This document shows, piece after piece, positions 47,519 through 56,414 of a stretch of 64,000 nucleotides of DNA. This DNA comes from Solimicrobium sp043758755 (lineage in GTDB: Bacteria > Pseudomonadota > Gammaproteobacteria > Burkholderiales > Burkholderiaceae_D). The notes below the pieces were generated by a model that saw nothing but the letters and a program-made list of their open reading frames with translations, ran no database searches and had not been told where the DNA came from. Where the stretch lies: contig JAYVMW010000012.1 in assembly GCA_043758755.1 (NCBI GenBank), positions 62,001-126,000 on the forward strand, in the 5' to 3' direction. Position 1 is the first letter of the stretch. The number at the start of each line of letters is the position of its first letter. The position numbers and the translations under genes are program-made.

Positions 47519-48052
47519 ATGGTGATTGATGCGTTTGCGTTTTGTCGCAGTGGGGAACATCAGTCGGGGAAGTTTAGCCTGGCAGAGTTGACCAGATTGC
47601 GTGCAGAATGCGTTTCTTCAGATGGTCAGATTGAGTGGGAGTTGGTTGGCGCAACACATGCCAGCGGACATCCTTTACTGCAATTGTCCGTCCGCGGGAC
47701 CATATATTTGATGTGTCAGAGGTGTTTGACACCTTTTGCCTTTCATGTCGAATCGGCAACGAGCCTTATTCTGGCAACAGATGAAGCAAAAGCCGATGAA
47801 ATTGATGCGTCAATGGAAGAAGATGAAATTGAAGTAATTGTTGGAAGCAAGGCATTTGATATCGTGACACTGATAGAAGATGAAGCATTATTGGTTATAC
47901 CGCTATCGCCAAAGCATGAAGTTTGTCCAAAGGATAAATCAAGTGCGGAGAAATTTGATGCGTTTGCGAAAGCAAAAAAGGTATCACCATTTGCTGCAAT
48001 AAAGGATCGGATCGAATTTGGTAAAGTCGAAACAGATAAAACCAAAAACTGA
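47519..48052 (+). CDS. yceD: YceD family (DUF177) 23S rRNA accumulation protein
   Basis: A 177-residue cytosolic protein of the DUF177/YceD family, linked to 23S rRNA accumulation. It has the paired cysteines of the family in MCQRCLTPFAFHVE near 64-77 and an acidic central stretch, and C-terminal KSSAEKFDAFAKAKKVSPFAAI. It sits directly upstream of rpmF, as in most proteobacteria. Confidence 0.92.
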   Translation: MVIDAFAFCRSGEHQSGKFSLAELTRLRAECVSSDGQIEWELVGATHASGHPLLQLSVRGTIYLMCQRCLTPFAFHVESATSLILATDEAKADEIDASMEEDEIEVIVGSKAFDIVTLIEDEALLVIPLSPKHEVCPKDKSSAEKFDAFAKAKKVSPFAAIKDRIEFGKVETDKTKN

Positions 48053-48163
48053 TCAGGTACAAATAGTAAATTATAGTAATCAGGATTCCGGGCTGGGACG
48101 ACGAGTTAACCGGTCGGAAATGTTAAAAATTTCAGAACTTAAGTTTGAGTATTAGGAGTTATC

Positions 48164-48346
48164 ATGGCTGTTCAGCAAAACAAAAAAACCCCGTCCAAGC
48201 GCGGCATGCACCGTTCACATGACTTTTTAGTTGCACCACAACTGTCGATCGAGCCGACAACTGGTGAAACTCATATGCGTCACCATATCAGCCCTAACGG
48301 CTTTTATCGTGGGCGTAAGGTCTTGAAAACCAAGAACGACGAGTAA
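48164..48346 (+). CDS. rpmF: 50S ribosomal protein L32
   Basis: A 60-residue L32: MAVQQNKKTPSKRGMHRSHD, then HHISPNGFYRGRKV. It is the cysteine-free form, lacking the zinc ribbon seen in some L32 proteins. TTAGGAGTT precedes the ATG. A strong terminator follows, separating it from plsX although the gene order is the usual one. Confidence 0.98.
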   Translation: MAVQQNKKTPSKRGMHRSHDFLVAPQLSIEPTTGETHMRHHISPNGFYRGRKVLKTKNDE

Positions 48347-48432
48347 TTCACAATTTGTGATTTTGAAGAGCAATTGATTGTTAACTCAAACGCAATGCAA
48401 TGTTGTGTTGAACTATAGTTAATAAAAAGAAG

Positions 48433-48475
48433 AAGCGGCGTTTCCAGTTATATTCTGGCGCCGCTTTTTTATTTT
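48433..48475 (+). terminator. Rho-independent terminator after rpmF
   Basis: Stem AAGCGGCG/CGCCGCTT (48433-48440 and 48459-48466) extended inward by CCAG/CTGG, then a long T-run. The acyl-lipid genes beyond it must rely on readthrough or their own promoter. Confidence 0.88.
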
Positions 48476-48641
48476 AAAAAAAATTCAAAGTAAACTTCCC
48501 TGAGCCGAGTATTGACTTTATGCTCAGAAAAATCAAAAACAGTAAAACTAAATCTGATTTGCTTATAGGAAATGTGAACTTTACAATTTAGAATGAGCGG
48601 TCTAATAAATTTAATCCGCCATTCAGGAGGCGAGTCAAAAA

Positions 48642-49712
48642 ATGACCATACGTATTTCAATAGATTGCATGGGTGGTGATCGGGGCCCGGCTGTGACTGT
48701 TGCAGCAGCAGTTTCTTTTGTTAGGCGTACAGAAGATGCGCAAGTCATACTGGTTGGGCAGGAGCAGATCATTCAGGCTGAGTTAAAGAAGCACCGGTCT
48801 GAGCAGCATCCACGAATTTCTGTTGTCCATGCGAGTGAAATTGTCACGATGGAAGATACTTTGGAAATTGCACTGCGCCGCAAAAAGGATTCTTCAATGC
48901 GTATTGCAGTGAGTCAAATTAAGGATGATGGCGCTGATGTTTGTGTATCTGCCGGAAATACCGGTGCATTGATGGCCATCTCCCGTTATGTGTTAAAAAC
49001 AATGCCGAATGTGGACCGGCCCGCAATCTGCAGCATTTTGCCCAATCAAAAAAATAAGCCGACTTATATGCTCGATCTGGGCGCCAATGTGGATTGCGAA
49101 CCGCAACATCTGCAACAGTTCGCACTCATGGCATCAGCATTGTTTGAGGCGGTTGAGGGACAGGAGAAGCCTACCCTGGGATTATTGAATGTTGGCGAAG
49201 AAGATATCAAGGGAAATGATCTGGTTAAAAAAACGGCACTGCTCCTGCGTGATGAGCATGCCAGAGGCAATATCAACTTCTATGGCAATGTGGAAGGTAA
49301 TGACATTTTTGCCGGCACTACTGACATCGTGGTGTGCGATGGTTTTGTCGGAAATGTGACCCTGAAGGCAGCCGAAGGGATGGGGCGGTTTGTAAAAACT
49401 GTCATGACCAATGAATTCAAACGCAATATTTTCACCATGCTTGGTGGATTGGTGGCGCGCGGCGCGTTAAAAGCCTTGGCCAAAAGATTGAATCCATCCA
49501 ATTACAATGGCGGAAGTCTGCTGGGGTTGCGCGGATTGGTTATAAAAAGTCACGGCGGCGCTGATGCCTACAGTTTTGAATGGGCAATTCAACGCGGATA
49601 TGATGCTGCAAAACACGATGTATTGGGTCACATTGAAAAGGTAATGGAAGAATTTTCTGGTCAGGCCGAACCGGAGGGAGCTTTAAGTGGGATTTCTTTG
49701 TCTCAATCATGA
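48642..49712 (+). CDS. plsX: Phosphate acyltransferase PlsX
   Basis: Converts acyl-ACP to acyl-phosphate, the first step towards phosphatidic acid in the PlsX/PlsY route. 356 residues. It starts ISIDCMGGDRGP near residues 4-15 and has GNTGALMAISRYVLKTM near 103 and the KSHGGADAYSFEWAI segment near 310. AGGAGG lies 11 nt before the ATG. It is first in the run plsX-fabH-fabD-fabG. Confidence 0.97.
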   Translation: MTIRISIDCMGGDRGPAVTVAAAVSFVRRTEDAQVILVGQEQIIQAELKKHRSEQHPRISVVHASEIVTMEDTLEIALRRKKDSSMRIAVSQIKDDGADVCVSAGNTGALMAISRYVLKTMPNVDRPAICSILPNQKNKPTYMLDLGANVDCEPQHLQQFALMASALFEAVEGQEKPTLGLLNVGEEDIKGNDLVKKTALLLRDEHARGNINFYGNVEGNDIFAGTTDIVVCDGFVGNVTLKAAEGMGRFVKTVMTNEFKRNIFTMLGGLVARGALKALAKRLNPSNYNGGSLLGLRGLVIKSHGGADAYSFEWAIQRGYDAAKHDVLGHIEKVMEEFSGQAEPEGALSGISLSQS

Positions 49713-49753
49713 GATGTAATTGGTAAAAGAAAACTGTAAAGAGAATACGCGGA

Positions 49754-50737
49754 ATGAAATTATTTAGCAAAATAGCCGGTACCGGGAGTTATTTGCCACC
49801 ACGGCGAGTGACAAATCAGGAGTTGGCAGACCAGATGGCCTCCAGAGGTATTGAGACTTCCGATGAGTGGATAGTTACCCGCAGTGGAATTACTGCACGC
49901 CATTTTGCAGAATCAGATGTCTGCGCCAGTGATATGGCGGTGGTTGCTGCGCAGCGTGCGATGGAGATGGCCGGTACAGACAAGAGTCAGATTGACCTGA
50001 TTATTCTTGCCACTTCCACACCTGATCATTTGGGCGGATTCCCAAGTACTGCCTGCATAGTTCAAAAAAAACTTGATATACACGGGTGTGCCGCGTTTGA
50101 TGTGCAGGCCGTGTGCAGCGGTTTTATTTACGCGTTATCCATTGCGGATGCAATGATCAAAGCGGGCAGCCATAAGAATGTGCTGATAATTGGTGCGGAA
50201 GTATTTTCACGGATTTTAGATTTCGATGATCGCGGCACCTGCGTGTTGTTTGGGGACGGAGCCGGGGCAGTTGTGATGTCTGCATCCACTGAACCTGGTG
50301 TGCTGGCAACCAAAATTCATGCAGATGGAAATAATTCGCACATTCTGTCTGTGCCGGGTAAAACTTCACAGGGTGTCATTGAAGGGAGTGCCTTTGTTCA
50401 CATGGATGGCCCGGCAGTTTTCAAGATTGCCGTTTCAGTACTCGAAAAAGTGGCCCGTGAAGTTCTGATCGCTGCCGATATGACTGCCGATCAGCTGGAT
50501 TGGCTGATTCCACATCAGGCAAATATACGCATCATGCAAAGCACCGCCAAAAAATTGCATCTGCCATTTGAAAAAGTGGTCGTCACGGTGGATCAGCATG
50601 GCAATACTTCGGCTGCTTCAATTCCGCTGGCACTCGATTGTGCAGTCCGCGATGGTCGTGTCAAAGCTGGGCAGACCGTATTGATTGAAGGTGTGGGCGG
50701 CGGATTTACCTGGGGCGCTGCGCTGGTCCGGATGTAA
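49754..50737 (+). CDS. fabH: Beta-ketoacyl-ACP synthase III
   Basis: Starts fatty acid synthesis by condensing acetyl-CoA with malonyl-ACP. 327 residues. Catalytic triad in place: Cys in FDVQAVCSGFIYAL near 117, His in WLIPHQANIRIM near 253, and Asn in HGNTSAASIPLAL near 283. It lies 41 bp after plsX. Confidence 0.97.
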   Translation: MKLFSKIAGTGSYLPPRRVTNQELADQMASRGIETSDEWIVTRSGITARHFAESDVCASDMAVVAAQRAMEMAGTDKSQIDLIILATSTPDHLGGFPSTACIVQKKLDIHGCAAFDVQAVCSGFIYALSIADAMIKAGSHKNVLIIGAEVFSRILDFDDRGTCVLFGDGAGAVVMSASTEPGVLATKIHADGNNSHILSVPGKTSQGVIEGSAFVHMDGPAVFKIAVSVLEKVAREVLIAADMTADQLDWLIPHQANIRIMQSTAKKLHLPFEKVVVTVDQHGNTSAASIPLALDCAVRDGRVKAGQTVLIEGVGGGFTWGAALVRM

Positions 50738-50767
50738 CTGTTTTTTTTAATTATTAAAATTACCCTT

Positions 50768-51703
50768 ATGAATAAAATTGCATTCGTTTTCCCAGGCCAG
50801 GGTTCTCAGGCCATCGGCATGTTGAATGGATTTGCCGATCATCCGGTAGTCAGGCAGACGGTCGCAGAGGCTTCTGATGTGCTGCATTTTGATTTGGGCA
50901 AGATTATCTCTGAAGGTCCCAAGGAAGAATTGGACCTGACAGTCAACACGCAGCCGGCAATGTTGACCGCCGCAGTTGCCTGTTACCGGGCATGGCTGGA
51001 AGCCGGGGGCGCTAAGCCGGTTCTGGTGGCAGGCCACAGCCTGGGTGAATATTCTGCACTGGTCGCTGCCGGGGTGCTGGCATTTAAGGATGCGGTACCG
51101 CTGGTGCGGTTTCGCGCGCAGGTAATGCAGGAGGCAGTTCCATTTGGGGTGGGTGGAATGGCCGCTATATTGGGGCTTTCTGACGAGGAAGTAAGACTTG
51201 CCTGCGAAGAGTCGGCTCAGGGTGAAATTGTTGAGCCGGTCAACTTCAATGCGCCGGCTCAGGTCGTTATTGCCGGTCATAAAGCGGCAGTGGAGCGTGC
51301 CTGCGAAGCAGCCAAGGCGCGTGGTGCAAAACGTGCACTTGTACTGGCGGTTTCTGCTCCGTTCCATTCCTCACTGCTCACACCTGCTTCAATCCGTCTG
51401 CAGGAATATTTGAAACAGGTTCCGTTTGCAGCACCACAGATCCAGATAATCAATAATGTTGATGTTGCCATGGTTAATGATGCGGCTTTAATTAAGGATG
51501 CTTTGGTGCGGCAGGCAGCGAATCCGGTACGATGGGTGGAAACAATTCAAAAAATGGCTGAACAAAATATTTCGCACGTTGTTGAATGCGGTCCGGGGAA
51601 GGTGCTGACTGGTTTGGTTAAACGGATTAACCCTGCGCTGACCGGTGACGCATTTTTTGATGATGCATCATTGAACAAATTGATGTTGCTTTTAAAAAGC
51701 TGA
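50768..51703 (+). CDS. fabD: Malonyl-CoA-ACP transacylase
   Basis: Transfers malonyl from CoA to ACP. 311 residues with the nucleophile Ser in GHSLGEYSALVAAG near 90, the N-terminal FVFPGQGSQAIGM and the catalytic His in SAPFHSSLL near 201. It follows fabH by 30 bp. Confidence 0.97.
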   Translation: MNKIAFVFPGQGSQAIGMLNGFADHPVVRQTVAEASDVLHFDLGKIISEGPKEELDLTVNTQPAMLTAAVACYRAWLEAGGAKPVLVAGHSLGEYSALVAAGVLAFKDAVPLVRFRAQVMQEAVPFGVGGMAAILGLSDEEVRLACEESAQGEIVEPVNFNAPAQVVIAGHKAAVERACEAAKARGAKRALVLAVSAPFHSSLLTPASIRLQEYLKQVPFAAPQIQIINNVDVAMVNDAALIKDALVRQAANPVRWVETIQKMAEQNISHVVECGPGKVLTGLVKRINPALTGDAFFDDASLNKLMLLLKS

Positions 51704-51739
51704 CATTACAGTTATAGACATTTCGGAGATTGACCAATT

Positions 51740-52492
51740 ATGAATCCAATATTTGATTTGACTGGCCAGGTGGCTCTGGTAACGGGAGCTTCGCGTGGTA
51801 TCGGTCGGGCAATAGCTACCCTACTGGCTCAGCAGGGTGCGACAGTCATTGGTACGGCAACCACTCAGACAGGGGCCGATAGCATTACTGCTTATCTGGC
51901 AGATGCAGGCAAAGGTCGTGGCGCTGTTCTGAATGTATGTGACGCACAGGCAAGCGTGGCTTTGATCGAGCAAATTCAAAAAGAATTTGCAGGACTGTCC
52001 ATTCTGGTAAATAACGCAGGAATTACTCAGGACCAGTTGGCAATGCGCATGAAGGATGACGAGTGGGACGCAGTCATATCAACCAATTTAACTGCGGTGG
52101 GCCGGCTGTGCCGAGCTGTATTGCGCAACATGATGAAAGCAAAGTACGGTCGTATTATTAATATCACTTCTGTTGTAGGCTCTGCCGGCAATCCCGGTCA
52201 AATCAACTATGCGGCGGCCAAAGCCGGTGTGGCGGGTATGAGCCGTGCTCTGGCACGCGAGATCGGCAGTCGTAATATTACCGTGAACTGCATTGCTCCC
52301 GGATTTATAGATACCGATATGACCAAGGCACTCAGTGAAAATCAAAGTGAAGCCATTTTGCAGCAGATTCCACTGGGACGATTGGGGCAGCCGCAGGAAA
52401 TCGCTTCAGCCGCGCTGTTTCTGGCTTCGTCAGAAGCCGGATACGTCACGGGTACCACCATGCATGTTAATGGTGGCATGTACTTGAGTTGA
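51740..52492 (+). CDS. fabG: 3-oxoacyl-ACP reductase
   Basis: An NADPH-dependent SDR, 250 residues. Cofactor loop TGASRGIGRAIA near 16-27, NNAGIT near 90, and catalytic Ser and Tyr-x-x-x-Lys in INITSVVGSAG and INYAAAKAG near 140-160. The C-terminus is GTTMHVNGGMYLS. It is 36 bp after fabD. The gap to acpP is longer (182 bp) and holds a promoter-like stretch. Confidence 0.97.
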   Translation: MNPIFDLTGQVALVTGASRGIGRAIATLLAQQGATVIGTATTQTGADSITAYLADAGKGRGAVLNVCDAQASVALIEQIQKEFAGLSILVNNAGITQDQLAMRMKDDEWDAVISTNLTAVGRLCRAVLRNMMKAKYGRIINITSVVGSAGNPGQINYAAAKAGVAGMSRALAREIGSRNITVNCIAPGFIDTDMTKALSENQSEAILQQIPLGRLGQPQEIASAALFLASSEAGYVTGTTMHVNGGMYLS

Positions 52493-52560
52493 CCCATTTA
52501 TGATGATGTTAGTTGTCATTAAAGTAGTATTTAAGCTCTAAATCTAAAATACAGTGAAAA

Positions 52561-52590
52561 GAAGTTGAGAAAAGTTGAGTAAAGTTAATT
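52561..52590 (+). repeat. Three 10-bp direct repeats upstream of acpP
   Basis: GAAGTTGAGA, AAAGTTGAGT and AAAGTTAATT follow each other without a gap, one helical turn apart. They lie 84 bp before the acpP start and about 40 bp before a TAAAAT box (52632-52637). They could be regulator sites; no binding protein is known to me for this motif. Confidence 0.45.
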
Positions 52591-52674
52591 TTTAAACAGA
52601 AAAACCCCCTTTTTTTTGCGCATAACTCTGTTAAAATGCGCGCACTTTCTGTAACACACACCATGGAGACGTAT

Positions 52675-52914
52675 ATGTCAGATATAGAACAACGTGTAAA
52701 AAAAATTGTAGCCGAACAACTCGGTGTGGCTGAAGCCGACATCAAAACGGAATCTTCTTTCGTTGATGATTTGGGTGCTGATTCTTTAGACACAGTTGAA
52801 CTGGTGATGGCTTTGGAAGATGAATTCGAAATGGAAATTCCGGATGAAGAAGCTGAAAAAATCGCTACCGTGCAAAATGCAATAGACTATGCCAAAGCGC
52901 ATATCGGCAAGTAA
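52675..52914 (+). CDS. acpP: Acyl carrier protein
   Basis: A 79-residue acidic four-helix carrier. The phosphopantetheine Ser is in DDLGADSLDTVELVMALE (Ser37). The ATG at 52675 is preceded by GGAGAC; the frame is open upstream to 52636 but only this start gives a normal ACP. A separate promoter region and its own terminator suggest strong independent expression, as expected for ACP. Confidence 0.98.
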   Translation: MSDIEQRVKKIVAEQLGVAEADIKTESSFVDDLGADSLDTVELVMALEDEFEMEIPDEEAEKIATVQNAIDYAKAHIGK

Positions 52915-52949
52915 TCGTTTTCTTCAGAAATTCATGCACTCGAATTTGT

Positions 52950-52976
52950 AAAAACCAACGCAAATTGGTTTTTACT
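52950..52976 (+). terminator. Probable terminator after acpP
   Basis: Stem AAAAACCAA/TTGGTTTTT (52950-52958 and 52965-52973) with loop CGCAAA. The stem is AT-rich, so strength is uncertain, but the T-run is part of the stem's 3' arm. Confidence 0.55.
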
Positions 52977-53003
52977 GATCTACAGGCAGTAATTGTGAGT
53001 GAT

Positions 53004-53047
53004 GACACGGTGTCGACATAAAAGATATTCAAACTGTTCGATATCTT
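53004..53047. promoter_or_regulatory. Palindrome and inverted repeat upstream of fabF
   Basis: GACACGGTGTC (53004-53014) is an 11-bp palindrome. Next to it, AAGATAT (53022-53028) and ATATCTT (53041-53047) are perfect inverted arms 12 bp apart. Both lie 84-127 bp before the fabF start. They could be operator sites; no factor is identified. Confidence 0.35.
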
Positions 53048-53130
53048 GTTATCCTCAGTAATGCAGTTTCAGTTGTAATCCAATTATACATAAGCGTATT
53101 ACATCATTTGGCCGACTCCAGGAGAACCGC

Positions 53131-54378
53131 TTGAGCCGTTCGCATCAAAGACGTGTCGTAGTTACCGGAATGGGCTGCGTCTCACCGGTTGGTAATTCAT
53201 TATCTGAGACTTGGGATGCTATCGTCTCCGGTAAATCAGGCATTGCCACAATTACAAAATTTGACCCAACTCCCTTTACCACGCATTTTGGTGGTGAAGT
53301 GAAGGGGTTTGATATCGAATCCTATATCCCTGCAAAAGAAGCGCGCCATATGGATGCATTCATCCATTTTGGACTGGCTGCCGGTATGCAGGCCATGCAG
53401 GACAGTGGATTGGTGGTCACTGAACAAAACGCAGAACGGATTGGCGTAGTGGTAGGTTCAGGAATTGGCGGACTGCCATTGATTGAAGAAACCCATACTG
53501 AATACCTCAATCGTGGTGCGCGCCGCATCAGCCCGTTCTTTGTTCCAGCTTCGATCATCAACATGATTTCCGGGCACCTTTCAATCAAATATGGTTTGAA
53601 GGGTCCCAATTTATCGATTGTGACGGCCTGTTCTACCGGTCTGCACTGCATCGGCGCTGCGGCACGGATGATCGAATATGGCGATGCCGACATTATGGTT
53701 GCTGGTGGTGCCGAGTCAACCATGTCGCCACTGGGTTTGGGTGGTTTTGCTTCAGCGCGCGCACTGTCATCGCGTAATGATGATCCGGCTACTGCTTCAC
53801 GGCCATGGGATAAAGATCGGGATGGGTTTGTTTTGGGTGAAGGTGCCGGGGTGATGGTACTGGAAGAGTATGAGCATGCCAAAGCGCGTGGCGCCAGAAT
53901 TTATGCCGAAGTATTAGGTTTTGGCATGAGTTCTGATGCCTATCACATGACCGCTCCGCTGGAAGATGGTGACGGTGCAATGCGCTGCATGAAGTCTGCC
54001 CTGACTAATGCCGGTATCAATTCAGATCAGGTTGATTACATCAATGCACACGGCACCTCTACACCGCTGGGTGATCTGGCAGAAACCAAGGGTATCAAAC
54101 GCACCTTTGGTGACCACGCCAAAAAACTGGTCGTCAATTCAACCAAATCCATGACGGGGCATTTGCTGGGAGGAGCAGGGGGACTGGAAGCGGTAATTAG
54201 TGTTCTGGCTGTCCATAACCAGATTTCACCTCCGACGATCAATATATTTAATCAGGATCCTGAATGTGATCTGGATTTCTGTGCAAATATTGCCAGAAAA
54301 ATGCCAATCAATATTGCCGTTAAAAACTCGTTCGGTTTTGGCGGAACTAATGGAACACTGGTTTTTGGTAAAGTTTAA
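53131..54378 (+). CDS. fabF: Beta-ketoacyl-ACP synthase II
   Basis: Elongating condensing enzyme, 415 residues. Cys in VTACSTGLHCIGAA near 167, His in INAHGTSTPLGD near 309, and His in MTGHLLGGAGG near 345. The start is a TTG (MSRSHQRRVVVTG) preceded by CCAGGAGAA; no ATG gives the conserved N-terminus. It closes the fatty-acid cluster and has its own terminator. Confidence 0.97.
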   Translation: MSRSHQRRVVVTGMGCVSPVGNSLSETWDAIVSGKSGIATITKFDPTPFTTHFGGEVKGFDIESYIPAKEARHMDAFIHFGLAAGMQAMQDSGLVVTEQNAERIGVVVGSGIGGLPLIEETHTEYLNRGARRISPFFVPASIINMISGHLSIKYGLKGPNLSIVTACSTGLHCIGAAARMIEYGDADIMVAGGAESTMSPLGLGGFASARALSSRNDDPATASRPWDKDRDGFVLGEGAGVMVLEEYEHAKARGARIYAEVLGFGMSSDAYHMTAPLEDGDGAMRCMKSALTNAGINSDQVDYINAHGTSTPLGDLAETKGIKRTFGDHAKKLVVNSTKSMTGHLLGGAGGLEAVISVLAVHNQISPPTINIFNQDPECDLDFCANIARKMPINIAVKNSFGFGGTNGTLVFGKV

Positions 54379-54390
54379 TTCTGGGACTAT

Positions 54391-54421
54391 AAAAGGCGGC
54401 TTGCAATAGCCGCTTTTTTTT
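54391..54421 (+). terminator. Rho-independent terminator after fabF
   Basis: Stem GCGGCT/AGCCGC (54396-54401 and 54408-54413), loop TGCAAT, extended by A-T pairs, followed by eight or more T residues. Confidence 0.88.
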
Positions 54422-54428
54422 CGTATTG

Positions 54429-54917
54429 ATGTCAATAGACCTGTCTGTTGTAATACATCCTTCCAAAAAATTGCAAATTCTTGCAATGCTGTTTTCGATT
54501 TGTCTGATATTGATCGGAATTCACCTCGCCTGTTTTTCATTCATTCCAATATATTTAAAAATAATTTTTGCTACATCGTGTTTTATTGCAGCGTTATTTA
54601 ATTTTTTCGTTACTAAAGCAGCGTCCAGGAATCGTTGGCGTGTTTTGATCAATGGACGAGGAGAAATTCGTTGCCAACGGATTACCGGTTCAGGCGAGCT
54701 TTCATCAAACTCTGATGTATTTTTTAAACAATCGTGCTATTTGGTTTCAGGGACCGTCATCTGGTCGCAACTCCTGTTACTGCGCCTGCGAACATTAGAT
54801 GATGACAATATGATAAATTTAATGATACTCTCTGACGCAGTCAGTAGCGATGAGTTTCGCCGTTTATCAATTGCCTGCCGCTGGATTGTGGCGCAGACAA
54901 ATTCGGTTTGGAAATAG
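54429..54917 (+). CDS. Small membrane protein, possibly YgfX/CptA-like
   Basis: A 162-residue protein with two hydrophobic helices (about 18-40 and 43-62, SICLILIGIHLACFSFI and KIIFATSCFIAALFNFF) followed by a soluble domain ending in FRRLSIACRWIVAQ. This two-helix plus soluble tail plan and the place before rpoE resemble the YgfX-like proteins of betaproteobacteria. I am not sure of the family. It starts just after the fabF terminator. Confidence 0.6.
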   Translation: MSIDLSVVIHPSKKLQILAMLFSICLILIGIHLACFSFIPIYLKIIFATSCFIAALFNFFVTKAASRNRWRVLINGRGEIRCQRITGSGELSSNSDVFFKQSCYLVSGTVIWSQLLLLRLRTLDDDNMINLMILSDAVSSDEFRRLSIACRWIVAQTNSVWK

Positions 54918-54982
54918 TTAGCCACTTATAAAAGTTCATTTTAGCTTTTGCTTTGTATAAGCCATTTCAATGACCTTGCTAT

Positions 54983-55011
54983 GTTAATTTTTACGTACGA
55001 AAAAAATTAAC
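54983..55011. other. 10-bp perfect inverted repeat upstream of rpoE
   Basis: GTTAATTTTT (54983-54992) and AAAAATTAAC (55002-55011) are perfect arms around a 9-nt loop. It may terminate the preceding gene or act as an operator. It is wholly AT except the end pair. Confidence 0.4.
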
Positions 55012-55094
55012 CTCCACGAAAATAATAAGAATTGGGACAAGGGTGTTCAATAATAGTGACAATAATGTAACGGATGCTTTGAATAATGATTTCG

Positions 55095-55122
55095 GGAACT
55101 TTTTATAGTGCCCGGTGTCTAT
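55095..55122 (+). promoter_or_regulatory. Sigma-E-type promoter upstream of rpoE
   Basis: GGAACTT (55095-55101), a 16-bp spacer and TCTAT (55118-55122). This matches the extracytoplasmic sigma-E consensus (GGAACTT, 15-17 bp, TCTGA/TCAAA-like). It lies 45 bp before the rpoE start, as expected for autoregulation. Confidence 0.78.
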
Positions 55123-55166
55123 ATTCTATGCCCCCGCAACATAGGTAACGATCAAGGGGATAAGGT

Positions 55167-55769
55167 GTGACGAAAGAACGCGATGTAGATCAGATTTTGG
55201 TTGAGTGCGTACTGAATGGTGACAAGCAGGCATTTGAGTTATTGGTGCTGAAATACCAGCGAAAATTGATGCGGCTGGTCTTATTTTTTATTAAGGATAA
55301 TGCAGAAGCGGAAGACATTGTTCAGGAAGCGTTTATCAAGGCTTACAAGGGGTTATCCAGTTTCAGAGGTGAGTCCGCGTTCTATACCTGGCTGTACCGG
55401 ATCGGCGTGAATTCTGCAAAAAATCATATCAATTCGCAAAAGCGCAGAGTTCAGACTTCGTCAGATAACGATATGCAGGACAAAGAAACGTCCACTGAAA
55501 CTGATGGATTCAACGAAGGCAGTACGCCGGATTCCGTTTTGGCATCAAAACAATTGGCGGAAATGGTGAACGAGGCAATGAATTCAATGCAGGAAGAATT
55601 GAGGATGGCGATCTCGTTGCGTGAAATCGATGGGATGAGTTATGAAGAAATTGCCGACATGATGGAATGTCCAATTGGTACGGTACGTAGTAGAATTTTC
55701 AGAGCTCGGGAAGTTATTGCAAATAAAATTCGACCATTGATGGACAGTTCAATGGATAAACGCTGGTAA
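55167..55769 (+). CDS. rpoE: RNA polymerase sigma-E factor
   Basis: A 200-residue ECF sigma factor controlling the envelope stress response. Region 2 reads EAEDIVQEAFIKAYKGLSSF near 47-66 and region 4 reads MSYEEIADMMECPIGTVRSR near 158-177. The start is GTG with AAGGGGATAAGG upstream. It heads the operon rpoE-rseA-rseB-mucD and has a sigma-E-type promoter. Confidence 0.97.
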   Translation: MTKERDVDQILVECVLNGDKQAFELLVLKYQRKLMRLVLFFIKDNAEAEDIVQEAFIKAYKGLSSFRGESAFYTWLYRIGVNSAKNHINSQKRRVQTSSDNDMQDKETSTETDGFNEGSTPDSVLASKQLAEMVNEAMNSMQEELRMAISLREIDGMSYEEIADMMECPIGTVRSRIFRAREVIANKIRPLMDSSMDKRW

Positions 55770-55802
55770 TGCAATGGTTTTTGGATGAAATTCAGGGAAG
55801 AT

Positions 55803-56414
55803 ATGAACGTCAGCGATAATAATCAAATAAAAGAACAGATTTCAGCTCTGATGGATGGCGAATGCCACAACCCGAATATGAATGAGGCGCTTGCGTCGTT
55901 GCGGGCTCAGACTCATAAAAACGACTGGGAAATATATCATCAGATTGGCGACATACTTAATTCAAATGAATTGAGTATTAAATTGAGTAATGATTTCAAC
56001 TCTCGGTTCAGTGCCAGACTGGGTGAGTGTGTGATATCCAAGGCAGATCAATTTGCCCCAGCTCAAAAAATATCAAAACATTGGAACAGCAAAGTGGCCT
56101 ATGCACTGGCTGCAATGTTGGCATTGGTAACGGTAATGGTGCCTCAGTTTGCCGGTCATGATGGCGCTGAAGTGAGCGCTCCTTATTTTGCGGGGCAATT
56201 TATGTCAGCAAACTACGTGGATCAATCCAAATCGTCACTGAATACAGTTGCATCCAGCAAAAACTCCGACAGCAGCAGTTCTGAATCTCAAACAACAATG
56301 TTAAGAGATCCTTTGATTGACCGATATCTGGCAGCACATCAGCGCTATTCCAATTCCGTGTACAGCGCCGTGGAATATGAAACCAGCCCGATAATTCAGG
56401 AAGCAGGAAAGTGA
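55803..56414 (+). CDS. rseA: Anti-sigma-E factor RseA
   Basis: A 203-residue inner-membrane anti-sigma factor. The N-terminal cytoplasmic part has ISALMDGEC near 14-22, the sigma-binding motif. One transmembrane helix lies near AYALAAMLALVTVMV (about 95-112), and the periplasmic tail is Ser-rich. The ATG at 55803 is chosen for its AGGGAAG ribosome site; an ATG at 55785 is also in frame. The stop overlaps the rseB start. Confidence 0.92.
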   Translation: MNVSDNNQIKEQISALMDGECHNPNMNEALASLRAQTHKNDWEIYHQIGDILNSNELSIKLSNDFNSRFSARLGECVISKADQFAPAQKISKHWNSKVAYALAAMLALVTVMVPQFAGHDGAEVSAPYFAGQFMSANYVDQSKSSLNTVASSKNSDSSSSESQTTMLRDPLIDRYLAAHQRYSNSVYSAVEYETSPIIQEAGK

